Positions 1 to 5,936 of a DNA stretch of 7,978 nt are shown here, piece after piece; position 1 is the stretch's first letter; each line of letters begins with the position of its first letter. The stretch comes from Coriobacteriia bacterium (GTDB lineage Bacteria; Actinomycetota; Coriobacteriia; WRKU01; WQUG01). Both the position numbers and the translations under genes were made by a program. The stretch lies in contig WREJ01000044.1 of assembly GCA_009779395.1 (NCBI GenBank), positions 1 to 7,978 on the forward strand, given 5' to 3'. The notes under the pieces are model-generated. The model searched no databases. It saw only the letters and a list, made by a program, of their open reading frames with translations, and had not been told where the DNA came from.

Positions 1-6
1 TAGATA

Positions 7-80
7 TTTAAGCGAAATTTAAGCGATTTTTAATGAAAATTTAAGCAATGTTTAATCAATCTTTAAGCGCCATTTGTTAT
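7..80 (+). promoter_or_regulatory. Array of 11-bp phased direct repeats, probable OmpR/PhoB-class regulator site
   Basis: Units start at 7, 18, 29, 40, 51 and 62, each exactly 11 bp apart: TTTAAGCG, TTTAAGCG, TTTAATGA, TTTAAGCA, TTTAATCA, TTTAAGCG. A seventh, degenerate unit in register (TTTGTTAT) starts at 73. Direct repeats with an 11-bp period are the classic layout for head-to-tail dimers of PhoB/PhoP-type winged-helix response regulators, and TTTAA resembles the TTAACA boxes of Bacillus PhoP. Which regulator binds is inference, since none is encoded here. Orientation on the + strand, with a -10-like TATCCT at 78-83 about 10 bp after the last good unit, fits activation of a rightward promoter. 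The array could also serve a gene left of the window. Confidence 0.7.
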
Positions 81-83
81 CCT
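78..83 (+). promoter_or_regulatory. Possible -10 element of a regulator-dependent promoter
   Basis: TATCCT matches the TATAAT consensus at 4 of 6 positions. No separate -35 is seen at the usual distance. In PhoB-type promoters the last regulator box takes the place of the -35, and the last good 11-bp unit (62-72) is correctly placed for this. Transcription would begin near 90 and reach the 33-codon ORF at 144. Confidence 0.35.
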
Positions 84-143
84 GCCTAACGTAGCTTGAT
101 GTTTGCAGTGGTTAATCTTGCCCCAGAGGGCGAGGTGAGTTTT

Positions 144-245
144 ATGGCTGAAGATCTTGCGCTTATCCGCGAAGCAATCGCCCTCGGGTGGGAGTTAGTG
201 GTGCTAATAGTGCTGGTAGTCAGTTTAGTAAAAAGCCGCCGCTAA
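144..245 (+). CDS. Small hydrophobic membrane peptide (33 aa)
   Basis: The ORF opens with ATG at 144, preceded by an excellent Shine-Dalgarno sequence (GAGGTGAG, 132-139), and ends with TAA at 243-245. The peptide has a short acidic/amphipathic N-terminus with E3, D4 and E10. A hydrophobic segment from about residue 12 to 29 is rich in Leu, Val and Ile, followed by a basic end (K30, R32, R33). That is enough for one membrane helix. I do not recognise a family. Size and shape recall single-helix regulatory peptides and type I toxin-like (holin-like) peptides, but no antisense RNA is evident. It is the only gene downstream of the 11-bp repeat array, so it may be induced by the regulator that binds there. 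The strong ribosome binding site is the main reason to believe it is translated. Confidence 0.5.
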   Translation: MAEDLALIREAIALGWELVVLIVLVVSLVKSRR

Positions 246-257
246 CTGCGACGGCTT
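233..257 (+). terminator. Weak hairpin overlapping the stop of the 33-aa ORF
   Basis: AAGCCG (233-238) pairs with CGGCTT (252-257), followed inside by a C/A mismatch and two more pairs (CG 240-241 with CG 249-250) around a 7-nt loop. The stop codon lies in the loop. The sequence after it is TCTCCC, not a T-run, so intrinsic termination is uncertain; four A precede it on the + strand. Confidence 0.35.
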
Positions 258-355
258 CTCCCAAAAGTTAATTGGGGCAACTGCTGCAGGAAAAACATCA
301 AGCTACCCTGCTCAATATCTTACAATTTTCGCATACCAATCGTCAAGCATTGCAA

Positions 356-383
356 TGGACGTACTTCCCCAATGTTTTATAAT
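356..383 (+). promoter_or_regulatory. serS promoter
   Basis: A perfect -10, TATAAT, is at 378-383. A partial -35, TGGACG (4 of 6), is at 356-361 with a 16-bp spacer. Transcription would start near 390, leaving a leader of under 30 nt, too short for the T-box riboswitch that controls serS in many Gram-positive bacteria. The stretch 258-355 upstream shows no other recognisable signal. Confidence 0.6.
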
Positions 384-416
384 GGAATCCTACCCTTACC
401 CTAAGGAGCCCAACCA

Positions 417-1751
417 ATGCTGGATGCGAAATTCGTGCGTGAGAATCCTGAAGCTATTCGTGCTGCGATGCTGTCTCGTTCCTCGTCGTGGAATGTGGAC
501 GATTTTCTGCTGCTTGACCAGCAGCGCCGCGCGCTGATTGTGCAGCTGGAAGATTTGCAGGCCCGTCGTAATGCCGCGTCAAAGCATATTGGTGATTTAA
601 TGAGGGAGGGCGACCATGCTGCTACAGAGGCAGCTAAAGCAGAGGTTGCTCGGCTTAAGGTCGACATTGCTGCCATTGACGCAGAAAAGGTGACGCTGGA
701 CAGGCAAGTCACTGACCTTCTGGTCACAGCTCCCAATTTGCCCGATGCAAGCGTACCTGCAGGGGCAAGCGAGGACGACAACCCCGAGATAAAACGCTGG
801 GGTACACCGCGTGATTTTGCCGCTGAAGGCTTTGCGCCGCAAGCACACTGGGACCTGGGGCCTGCACTGGGCATTGTTGACTTTGAGCGGGCGGTAAAGC
901 TGGCAGAAAGTCGCTTTGTGTTGCTGGGTGGTGCGGGTGCAGCACTCGAGCGCGCGCTGATAAACTTTATGCTTGACGTACACCTCGATGCTGGCTACAA
1001 AGAGTGGTGGCCGCCGGTGCTTGCCAACAGCGACACGCTCTTTGGTACAGGCAACTTGCCTAAATTCGAAGATGACTTGTACAAAACACAGACAGAAAGT
1101 GACGCGAACACAGACCTCGAGGGCGGCGTTACAGCAGGCAGACTGTATTTGACGCCCACCGCCGAGGCAACCCTTACCAACATTCACCGTGGCGAGGTGC
1201 TCGAGGCCAAAACGCTGCCGCGCTACTACACGGCATATACTCCCTGTTTTCGCGAAGAGGCCGGCAGTGCAGGGCGCGACACGCGTGGCATGATTCGTGT
1301 CCATCAGTTTGACAAAGTCGAGCTGGTCAAGCTAACAACGCCAGAAAGCAGTTTTGACGAGCTAGAAAAGATGACTCTTCAGGCAGAGTCTGTCCTTGAA
1401 CTGCTGGGATTACCCTATCGCAGGATTGAACTGTGTACCGGCGACCTCGGTTTTGCTGCAGCAAAAACCAATGACATCGAGGTCTGGCTGCCCTCTTACA
1501 GCGACTACAAAGAGATATCGTCTTGCTCTAACTGCGGCGACTTTCAGGCACGGCGTGCCAATCTGAAGTATCGTGACCCACAGAACTTTAAAGGCTCGCG
1601 TTTTCTGCACACATTAAACGGCAGTGGTTTGGCTGTTGGACGTTGTTTTGCTGCAATTCTCGAGAACTACCAGAACGCTGATGGCACGGTAACAGTACCA
1701 GAAGTATTGCGGCCTTATCTGCGCGGGATAGAGATTATTGCCCCCGAGTAG
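417..1751 (+). CDS. serS: Serine--tRNA ligase
   Basis: Cytoplasmic class II aminoacyl-tRNA synthetase that charges tRNA-Ser (and tRNA-Sec where present) with serine using ATP. At 444 aa it is near the usual length (about 430). Residues 1-105 form the charged, coiled-coil-like N-terminal arm that grips the long variable arm of the tRNA. The catalytic core follows: the serine-pocket motif TPTAE (246-250), motif 2 FREEAGSAGRDTRGMIRVHQF-like (278-298) with its ATP-binding arginine, and motif 3 LNGSGLAVGR (400-409). A slightly longer acidic/glycine loop (about 226-241) precedes TPTAE. The start is ATG with AAGGAG at 403-408, spacing 8. The gene has its own promoter and appears monocistronic, being followed by a 336-nt gap. 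The structured repeat begins directly at its stop codon. The housekeeping identity is secure. Confidence 0.97.
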   Translation: MLDAKFVRENPEAIRAAMLSRSSSWNVDDFLLLDQQRRALIVQLEDLQARRNAASKHIGDLMREGDHAATEAAKAEVARLKVDIAAIDAEKVTLDRQVTDLLVTAPNLPDASVPAGASEDDNPEIKRWGTPRDFAAEGFAPQAHWDLGPALGIVDFERAVKLAESRFVLLGGAGAALERALINFMLDVHLDAGYKEWWPPVLANSDTLFGTGNLPKFEDDLYKTQTESDANTDLEGGVTAGRLYLTPTAEATLTNIHRGEVLEAKTLPRYYTAYTPCFREEAGSAGRDTRGMIRVHQFDKVELVKLTTPESSFDELEKMTLQAESVLELLGLPYRRIELCTGDLGFAAAKTNDIEVWLPSYSDYKEISSCSNCGDFQARRANLKYRDPQNFKGSRFLHTLNGSGLAVGRCFAAILENYQNADGTVTVPEVLRPYLRGIEIIAPE

Positions 1752-1874
1752 GAGCGCACCAGGCGGCCGATCTCCGCACTGAAAGTGAAAATCAGAAATG
1801 CTCACGTAGGTCTTGCTACGCTCCGCTTTCCGATTTTCATTTTCAGCACGAATCTCGACCACCTGGAGCACTCT
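1751..1874 (+). repeat. Structured palindromic repeat, copy 1
   Basis: A long hairpin shares its design with positions 7388-7508. Outer stem: CCAGG (1759-1763) with CCTGG (1862-1866), extended by an imperfect GGAG.GC / GC.CTCT pairing. Conserved unpaired strands: ATCTCCGCA before and CACGAATCT after the main stem. Main stem: 20 nt on each side (1779-1798 with 1827-1846), 18 Watson-Crick pairs plus one G-T and one A-C. A 6x6 internal loop follows (TGCTCA 1799-1804, CTCCGC 1821-1826), then CGTAG/CTACG (1805-1809, 1816-1820) with a 6-nt loop. Stem sequences differ from copy 2 while pairing is retained. Only CTCTCTTCG follows, so as a terminator for serS this copy looks weak. It may be a REP-like element or a structured RNA; no known family is recognised. 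Confidence 0.8.
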
Positions 1875-1891
1875 CTTCGTTGATGGAGGCT

Positions 1892-1926
1892 GACCGTTCA
1901 CCGACAATTCCATCGACCGTTCACCG
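1892..1926 (+). repeat. 12-bp direct repeat GACCGTTCACCG
   Basis: Exact copies lie at 1892-1903 and 1915-1926, 23 bp apart start to start. Spacing of about two helical turns would allow a protein to contact both from one face. The core GTTCACC resembles the PHO-box unit of Streptomyces, but the period here is 23 and not 11 or 22, so that reading is weak. It may also be debris of the neighbouring repeat element. Confidence 0.45.
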
Positions 1927-1962
1927 CCGTTTTCTGCTGCCTGCCGGATAGTTTAACCTTTG

Positions 1963-1985
1963 GGCGGTTTTGGACAAACTCCGCC
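1963..1985 (+). other. Small hairpin upstream of the por operon
   Basis: GGCGG (1963-1967) pairs with CCGCC (1981-1985), and TTT (1968-1970) can pair with AAA (1976-1978) after a 2-nt bulge. The following bases, AATTTAAG, are not a clear T-run, so it is a poor terminator. The rest of the gap (1927-2087) holds a possible promoter and an inverted repeat, and I see nothing else in it. Confidence 0.35.
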
Positions 1986-2000
1986 AATTTAAGACAGGAC

Positions 2001-2006
2001 TATAAG
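2001..2006 (+). promoter_or_regulatory. Possible -10 element for the por operon
   Basis: TATAAG matches the consensus at 5 of 6 positions and lies 82 bp before the first por start codon. No acceptable -35 is found 16-18 bp upstream (TGGACA at 1971-1976 is 24 bp away), so an activator may be needed or the promoter may lie elsewhere. The leader would contain the inverted repeat at 2033-2058. Confidence 0.25.
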
Positions 2007-2032
2007 CGTAGAATGGTTTTTCGCTGGTGCGT

Positions 2033-2058
2033 ATCAGTCATCACAGCTTGTAACTGAT
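2033..2058 (+). promoter_or_regulatory. Inverted repeat in the por leader
   Basis: ATCAGT (2033-2038) and ACTGAT (2053-2058) form a perfect 6-bp inverted repeat separated by 14 bp, between the possible -10 and the ribosome binding site of the first por gene. It could be an operator or a leader hairpin. A match of this length can also arise by chance. Confidence 0.25.
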
Positions 2059-2087
2059 CCGCGGTTTGAGAAATGTGAGGAGGAGTT

Positions 2088-2666
2088 ATGTCTGGTGCTA
2101 TGACAGAGATTCGCTGGCATGCTCGTGCTGGTCAGGGAGCCGTAACCGCGGCAAATCTGGTGGCAGAGTCTGCACTTGCCGAAGGGCGCTACTTTCAGGC
2201 AATGCCTGAATTTGGGCCGGAACGCATGGGTGCTCCCTTAAAGGCGTTTACCCGCCTTTCGGACGAGCCAATCGAAGTATCCAATAATGTTGAGTTCCCC
2301 GATATTGTGGTCGTCTTGGATGACACGCTACTTGCCGTTGTAGACGTAGCCGAGGGCATGGCTGCAGATGGTGTGGTGATTGTCAACACTCCCAAAACTG
2401 CCGCAGAGATCCGCGAGCAACTAAACGCGCCTGACACGGTGCGCATCGCACTTATCGATGCCACAACAATCGCCCTCGAAGTCATCAAGCGCAACATTCC
2501 TAACACGCCTATCGTGGGCGCACTTGCCGCAGCGACTGGCGTGATTCAGCTTGACAGCGTACTGACGCAGCTGGAAAAAAGCTTTGGCAGAAAGTTTTCC
2601 CAGCGTATTATTGACGTTAACCTCGACAGCGTCCGTCGTGCTTATGAGGAGGTAGAAGTCCAATGA
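2088..2666 (+). CDS. porG: 2-oxoacid:ferredoxin oxidoreductase, gamma subunit (pyruvate type)
   Basis: Small catalytic-domain subunit (192 aa, full length for the PorC/KorC family) of a four-subunit ferredoxin-dependent 2-oxoacid oxidoreductase. The glycine-rich motif ARAGQGAVTAA (12-22) replaces the more usual G-x-GGQG. It is followed by the family signature FGPERMGAP (42-50), and the rest reads as alternating beta strands and helices. The ATG has AGGAGG at 2078-2083 with a tight 4-nt spacing. A second in-frame ATG at 2100 is 16 nt from that site and is less likely. The gene begins the operon; its TGA overlaps the ATG of the delta gene by 4 bp, so the two are translationally coupled. Gamma-delta-alpha-beta order is that of known por operons such as those of Thermotoga and Helicobacter. 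Confidence 0.9.
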   Translation: MSGAMTEIRWHARAGQGAVTAANLVAESALAEGRYFQAMPEFGPERMGAPLKAFTRLSDEPIEVSNNVEFPDIVVVLDDTLLAVVDVAEGMAADGVVIVNTPKTAAEIREQLNAPDTVRIALIDATTIALEVIKRNIPNTPIVGALAAATGVIQLDSVLTQLEKSFGRKFSQRIIDVNLDSVRRAYEEVEVQ

Positions 2667-3046
2667 GTGACAAATGGATAAAAGCGGGACCATCAAGTAT
2701 TCCCGAAAACCTTGACATTGACAATTTTGACAATTGGGCAGTCGAAGACTTCCCCATTGGCATGGTAGGACCTGCTGGTAACGGTGCCGAATACTACACC
2801 GGTGGCTGGCGTCACGAAAAACCCGTCTGGCAAAAAGACCTCTGCAAAAACTGTATGCTCTGCTGGATTAACTGCGCTGACACGGCTGTCTTCATGGAAA
2901 ATCAAACGGTCAGCGGCATCAACTATCACCACTGCAAAGGCTGCGGAGTTTGTCCAATCGAGTGTCGTTTTGGCGCGCTCAAAATGGTGCCAGAACACGT
3001 TGACCACCTTGACCCAGCAGCGGTAGCAGCTGCGGAAGGAGTGTGA
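2663..3046 (+). CDS. porD: 2-oxoacid:ferredoxin oxidoreductase, delta subunit (2x[4Fe-4S] ferredoxin-like)
   Basis: Electron-transfer subunit of the oxidoreductase, 127 aa. Two complete [4Fe-4S] motifs of the form C-x2-C-x2-C-x3-C are visible: C61, C64, C67, C71 and C91, C94, C97, C101. They would pass electrons from the cluster of the beta subunit to soluble ferredoxin. The N-terminal extension contains GGWRHEKPVW (47-56), a stretch characteristic of PorD/VorD delta subunits as opposed to free ferredoxins. Start: ATG within an ATGA overlap with the gamma gene, served by AGGAGG (2647-2652) at 10-nt spacing. The alpha gene follows within 5 bp, its ribosome binding site lying in the last codons of this gene. 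Confidence 0.92.
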   Translation: MSDKWIKAGPSSIPENLDIDNFDNWAVEDFPIGMVGPAGNGAEYYTGGWRHEKPVWQKDLCKNCMLCWINCADTAVFMENQTVSGINYHHCKGCGVCPIECRFGALKMVPEHVDHLDPAAVAAAEGV

Positions 3047-3051
3047 TTGGC

Positions 3052-4254
3052 ATGTCTTTAGCAGCAAACGCAAAGCAAACAGCCATTGCGGCAACAGGCA
3101 ACGCTTTTGTCACAGAAGCCTTTCGCCAGATCGAGCCAGACGCGCTGTGTGCCTATCCTATTACGCCACAGACAACAATTGTAGAAAAGTTCGCCCAGCT
3201 GGTTGCTGACGGCGAGGTCGCCACAGAATACGTCTGCACAGAATCAGAGCATAGTGCCATGACAGCAACCGTTGGTGCTGCAGCGGCTGGTGCTCGTGCT
3301 TATACGGTAACGGCAGCACAGGGACTTGCGCACATGTGGGAAGAACTCTACATTGCCTCTGGTCTGCGCCTGCCTATTGTTATGATTAACGTTAACCGCG
3401 CACTGTCGGCACCTATTAACATTCATGGTGACCACAGCGACATCATGGGTGCGCGTGACACCTGCTGGGTTATCATCATTGCAGAAAGCCCACAGGAAGC
3501 TTACGACAATACCATCATTGCGACACCTGTTGCAGAAGACTTGTTGCTGCCCGTTATGTCCTCCCTTGATGGATTCATTACCTCTCACTCAATCATGCGT
3601 GGCGACGTTGTTGACGACGCAACTGTCAAGGCATTTGTGGGCGAGTACACTCCCTGCGATGACCTGATGATTGGCAGTCCGCGTACCCTTGGTGCTTTTG
3701 CAAACCTAGGGCCAACCTACATGAAGGTCAAAAAGGCTCAGCGTGATGCTATGGACCGTGGTCTTGCCAGCATCAAGCGTGTGGGGGACGAGTGGGCATC
3801 CATTACCGGACGTTCTTTTGATCACGTCGAGACTTGGGGTATGGAAGACGCCGAGCGTGCCATCGTTGTTATGGGTTCTGCTGCGGGTAATGCTCGTGCT
3901 GTTGCCCGTCGCCTGCGCGCCGAGGGTGAAAAGGTTGGTGTCGTCAAGGTACGCACCTATCGTCCTTTCCCCGTTGCTGATATTGCCGCAGCGCTAGCAA
4001 ACGTTGATGCGATTGCAGTTCTTGACCGCGCCGAGACTTTCTCTGCTCAGGCAGGGCCTTTGGCGCTCGATGTCATGAGCGCGCTCTATGACGCAGGAAT
4101 TAACACGCCGCTGCGTACCTACATCTATGGTCTGGGCGGCAACGACGTAAAACTCGAGCAAATGTACCAGGTTTTCACAGACCTAAAAGCAGTCACAACA
4201 GATGACGTGTCCGGAGTAGTAAACTCCACACCTCGCTATCTGGGTATTGGCTAG
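3052..4254 (+). CDS. porA: 2-oxoacid:ferredoxin oxidoreductase, alpha subunit (pyruvate type)
   Basis: Large subunit carrying the pyrimidine-binding half of the TPP site and the transketolase C-terminal-like domain; 400 aa from this start, normal for PorA. Visible motifs: YPITPQT (35-41), the TESEHSA segment with the catalytic-type glutamate (64-70), and NRALSAPINIHGDHSD (115-130). The last segment is typical of pyruvate enzymes; valine/isovalerate and 2-oxoglutarate enzymes differ there, so pyruvate is the likeliest substrate. Residues about 255-390 form the C-terminal domain (VVMGSAAG, VRTYRPFP). I chose ATG 3052 because AAGGAG (3036-3041) is 10 nt upstream. The alternative GTG at 3043 would leave only 1 nt of spacing. 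The beta gene follows after 19 bp. Confidence 0.9.
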   Translation: MSLAANAKQTAIAATGNAFVTEAFRQIEPDALCAYPITPQTTIVEKFAQLVADGEVATEYVCTESEHSAMTATVGAAAAGARAYTVTAAQGLAHMWEELYIASGLRLPIVMINVNRALSAPINIHGDHSDIMGARDTCWVIIIAESPQEAYDNTIIATPVAEDLLLPVMSSLDGFITSHSIMRGDVVDDATVKAFVGEYTPCDDLMIGSPRTLGAFANLGPTYMKVKKAQRDAMDRGLASIKRVGDEWASITGRSFDHVETWGMEDAERAIVVMGSAAGNARAVARRLRAEGEKVGVVKVRTYRPFPVADIAAALANVDAIAVLDRAETFSAQAGPLALDVMSALYDAGINTPLRTYIYGLGGNDVKLEQMYQVFTDLKAVTTDDVSGVVNSTPRYLGIG

Positions 4255-4273
4255 GGAAGGACAGGAGAAAAAA

Positions 4274-5218
4274 ATGACAACGATTAAAGAATTGTCCCTG
4301 GTACCCGAACGCTTGGTGGGCGGACATCGCCTCTGCGGTGGCTGTGGGGCGTCTATTGCGGTTCGTCAGGTCATGATGGGAGCAGGACCAGATGCAGACG
4401 TCGTCTGTGGTGTTGCAACCAGCTGCCTGCAGGTATCAACTACTATTTATCCTTACAGTTCATGGACCTGCTCGTACATGCACAACGCCTTTGAAAATGT
4501 TGCCGCAAACATCGCTGGTGTCGAGGCTGCTTACAAAGGCATGAAGCGTGCCGGCAAAATCGACCCCGACCGCGAGCTAAAGTTCCTCGCGATTGGCGGA
4601 GACGGCGGAACCTACGACATTGGTCTGCAGGCGCTTTCAGGGGCGGCAGAGCGCGGCCATAATATGGTATACGTCTGTTATGACAACGGTGCCTACATGA
4701 ATACCGGTATCCAGCGTAGCTCTGCGACACCCAAGGGTTCTTGGGCAACGACCTCAGAGGTTGGTGTTGTTCGTCCGGGTAAATCCTCACCAAGAAAAGA
4801 CCTGACATCTATCATGGCAGCACACCACATTCCCTACGTGGCACAGGCAGCCGTTGGGTACTGGAAAGACCTCGTCGCAAAAGCCGAGAAGGCCTTTGCA
4901 GCTGATGGATTTGCCTTCCTCAACATCTTGGCACCCTGCCCGCGTGGTTGGCGTCATGACCTGGATCAAAGCTTGGTTATTGGTCGTCTGGCAGTCGACA
5001 CAGGGTTCTGGCCACTGTTCGAGGTTGACCAGGGCGAGTGGAATCTGACCATGCCCGCAAAAACCAAAAAGGGTCTCAAGCCTGTTGAAGAGTTTTTGGC
5101 AGCGCAGGGTCGCTTTGACCATCTGTTCAAGCCAGGCAACGAGCATCTGCTGGTAGAGGCGCAGCAAGATGTTGACGATTACTACAGCTACCTAAAGAAA
5201 AGATGCGGCCTTGAGTGA
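4274..5218 (+). CDS. porB: 2-oxoacid:ferredoxin oxidoreductase, beta subunit (TPP-binding)
   Basis: Subunit that holds TPP-Mg and the proximal [4Fe-4S] cluster; 314 aa from this start. Candidate cluster ligands are C21 and C24 (RLCGGCGAS), one of C45/C51, and C222 in APCPRGW, as in other pyruvate:ferredoxin oxidoreductases. The TPP signature starts at GGDGGTYDIG (108-117) and ends at DNGAYMNTGIQRSSATP (137-153), a strong family hallmark. The third position of the latter is Gly where Glu (DNEAYMN) is common. The start is ATG 4274 with AGGAG at 4263-4267, spacing 6. An in-frame TTG at 4247 overlapping alpha has no site and is rejected. It ends the operon: the TGA overlaps an extended -10 promoter for the next gene, and no terminator is seen between. 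Confidence 0.93.
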   Translation: MTTIKELSLVPERLVGGHRLCGGCGASIAVRQVMMGAGPDADVVCGVATSCLQVSTTIYPYSSWTCSYMHNAFENVAANIAGVEAAYKGMKRAGKIDPDRELKFLAIGGDGGTYDIGLQALSGAAERGHNMVYVCYDNGAYMNTGIQRSSATPKGSWATTSEVGVVRPGKSSPRKDLTSIMAAHHIPYVAQAAVGYWKDLVAKAEKAFAADGFAFLNILAPCPRGWRHDLDQSLVIGRLAVDTGFWPLFEVDQGEWNLTMPAKTKKGLKPVEEFLAAQGRFDHLFKPGNEHLLVEAQQDVDDYYSYLKKRCGLE

Positions 5219-5224
5219 TATACT
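5216..5224 (+). promoter_or_regulatory. Extended -10 promoter for the small membrane gene
   Basis: TGATATACT provides a TGn extension and a -10 hexamer TATACT (5 of 6) at 5219-5224, overlapping the porB stop codon. There is no good -35, as is common for extended -10 promoters. Transcription would start near 5231, just before a hairpin and the ribosome binding site of the next gene, so that gene may be expressed apart from por. Confidence 0.45.
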
Positions 5225-5234
5225 ATCTTGCGGT

Positions 5235-5253
5235 GACATGGTGCAATCATGTC
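5235..5253 (+). promoter_or_regulatory. Leader inverted repeat GACATG-N7-CATGTC
   Basis: A perfect 6-bp inverted repeat with a 7-nt spacer lies 9 nt before the AGGAG of the 64-aa gene and just after the predicted start of transcription. It could be a repressor operator or a small mRNA hairpin. It has no T-run and is not a terminator. Confidence 0.4.
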
Positions 5254-5275
5254 TCGGTGAATAGGAGCTTAGGTA

Positions 5276-5470
5276 ATGTCAAAAATAACAAGCAAGCTAA
5301 AGGTCGTGGGGCCGATACTGATACTTATCATCCCCATCATATTTTTGCTGGCGCTGTTTCTGGATTCGCACTTTGGTACTAATGATGAAGAGTACGTTCC
5401 AGAAGGAGAAGTCATCTATTCACTGACAAAGCCTGAAGAGTACGGACTGACGGGTGAAGATACTCCCTAG
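5276..5470 (+). CDS. Small single-pass membrane protein (64 aa), unknown function
   Basis: The ATG has AGGAG (5263-5267) 8 nt upstream. Residues 1-9 are basic (K3, K7, K9) and residues 10-29 form one strongly hydrophobic helix rich in Ile and Leu. The tail (30-64) is acidic, with D30, D37, E38, E39, E43, E45, E53, E54, E61 and D62. The positive-inside rule predicts a cytoplasmic N-terminus and an acidic domain outside the membrane. No cleavage site or lipobox is evident, so I read the helix as an anchor. I do not recognise a family. It lies 38 bp upstream of a TM2-domain gene on the same strand and is probably cotranscribed with it; the pair may act together at the membrane. Confidence 0.75.
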   Translation: MSKITSKLKVVGPILILIIPIIFLLALFLDSHFGTNDEEYVPEGEVIYSLTKPEEYGLTGEDTP

Positions 5471-5508
5471 CCTAAGGGGGAGAAAAGCCGCAAAAGAGAG
5501 GAACGGGC

Positions 5509-5871
5509 ATGAGCGAAAACCAAGGTAGTGCTCCACAGAAAAGTTTTTTGGCGACCTGGCTGCTGTCAATGATTTTAGGGTCATGGGGTGCTGACCGCTT
5601 TTATCTGGGCAAGATTGGAACGGGAGTTCTCAAGCTGCTGACCGCTGGTGGACTAGGAATATGGTACATCGTTGACCTGGTTATAGTTCTTGCGGGCAAC
5701 ACGACCGACAAGAATGGACTGGCTCTTGAAGGGTATGAGGAAAACAAAAAGACTGCCTGGATAGTGACTGCCATTTACTTTAGTGCTTCGATAGTTTTGG
5801 GCATTATTCTGGGCCTTGCTTACGCGTCAGTTCTTGTTGCTCTGCTTGATACGGGTGCCTTTACCTACTAA
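5509..5871 (+). CDS. TM2-domain membrane protein
   Basis: 120 aa with the TM2 domain in its usual form. Helix one is at about 13-26, followed by the loop motif DRFYLGK (29-35), a Gly-rich stretch (TAGGLGIWYIVDL, 45-57) and helix two up to about residue 64. The D-R-F between helices and the W-Y-I-V-D-L segment are the hallmarks of the family, whose function in bacteria is largely unknown. Unlike minimal TM2 proteins it has an additional hydrophobic C-terminal region (about 83-114) long enough for one or two more helices. The start is ATG with AGAGGA at 5497-5502, spacing 6. It is probably transcribed with the 64-aa membrane gene. Two small GC-rich hairpins follow its stop. Confidence 0.88.
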   Translation: MSENQGSAPQKSFLATWLLSMILGSWGADRFYLGKIGTGVLKLLTAGGLGIWYIVDLVIVLAGNTTDKNGLALEGYEENKKTAWIVTAIYFSASIVLGIILGLAYASVLVALLDTGAFTY

Positions 5872-5875
5872 AACA

Positions 5876-5905
5876 GCTGCTGAGCAGCGCACCTAACACA
5901 GGTGC
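5876..5905 (+). other. Two tandem small hairpins after the TM2 gene
   Basis: GCTGC-TGA-GCAGC (5876-5888) is followed directly by GCACCT-AACAC-AGGTGC (5889-5905). The second ends exactly where the TTGACA of the marR promoter begins. Neither has a T-run, so they are at best weak terminators for the preceding pair; they may instead insulate the promoter or slow RNA polymerase. Confidence 0.35.
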
Positions 5906-5936
5906 TTGACAGTTAACCTGCCCCCTGTGGTACTAT
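5906..5936 (+). promoter_or_regulatory. marR promoter
   Basis: A perfect -35, TTGACA (5906-5911), and -10 TACTAT (5931-5936, 5 of 6) with a TGn extension (5928-5930) are separated by a long 19-bp spacer. The operator half-sites begin at the last base of the -10, so a bound repressor would block RNA polymerase. Transcription would start near 5943. Confidence 0.65.

Noticed and set aside
7..80. CRISPR array or iteron origin at the left edge
   Set aside because: Units are only 8-11 bp without spacers, far too short for CRISPR. No replication initiator or DnaA boxes accompany them, and a response-regulator site explains the 11-bp period better.
246..416. T-box riboswitch upstream of serS
   Set aside because: No T-box core sequence or terminator/antiterminator pair is seen, and the promoter -10 lies only 34 nt before the start codon.
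355..537. 60-aa + frame overlapping the serS promoter and start
   Set aside because: It begins upstream of the TATAAT used for serS, has no ribosome binding site and overlaps serS out of frame.
401..874. 157-aa open frame on the - strand across the start of serS
   Set aside because: It lies antisense inside a certain gene, is Ser/Ala-rich as expected of a shadow frame and has no ribosome binding site or family features.
597..1304. 235-aa open frame on the - strand within serS
   Set aside because: Cys/Arg-rich composition without domain motifs, fully antisense to the conserved synthetase core; a shadow of the codon bias.
1614..1913. 99-aa - strand frame covering repeat copy 1
   Set aside because: It is antisense to the serS end and the structured repeat, without a ribosome binding site; the palindrome explains the openness.
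3043..3051. GTG at 3043 as the start of porA
   Set aside because: Only 1 nt separates it from AAGGAG, whereas ATG 3052 is 10 nt away and gives the usual N-terminus.
4247..4273. TTG at 4247 as the start of porB
   Set aside because: No ribosome binding site lies before it; ATG 4274 has AGGAG at 6 nt and starts at the usual family position.
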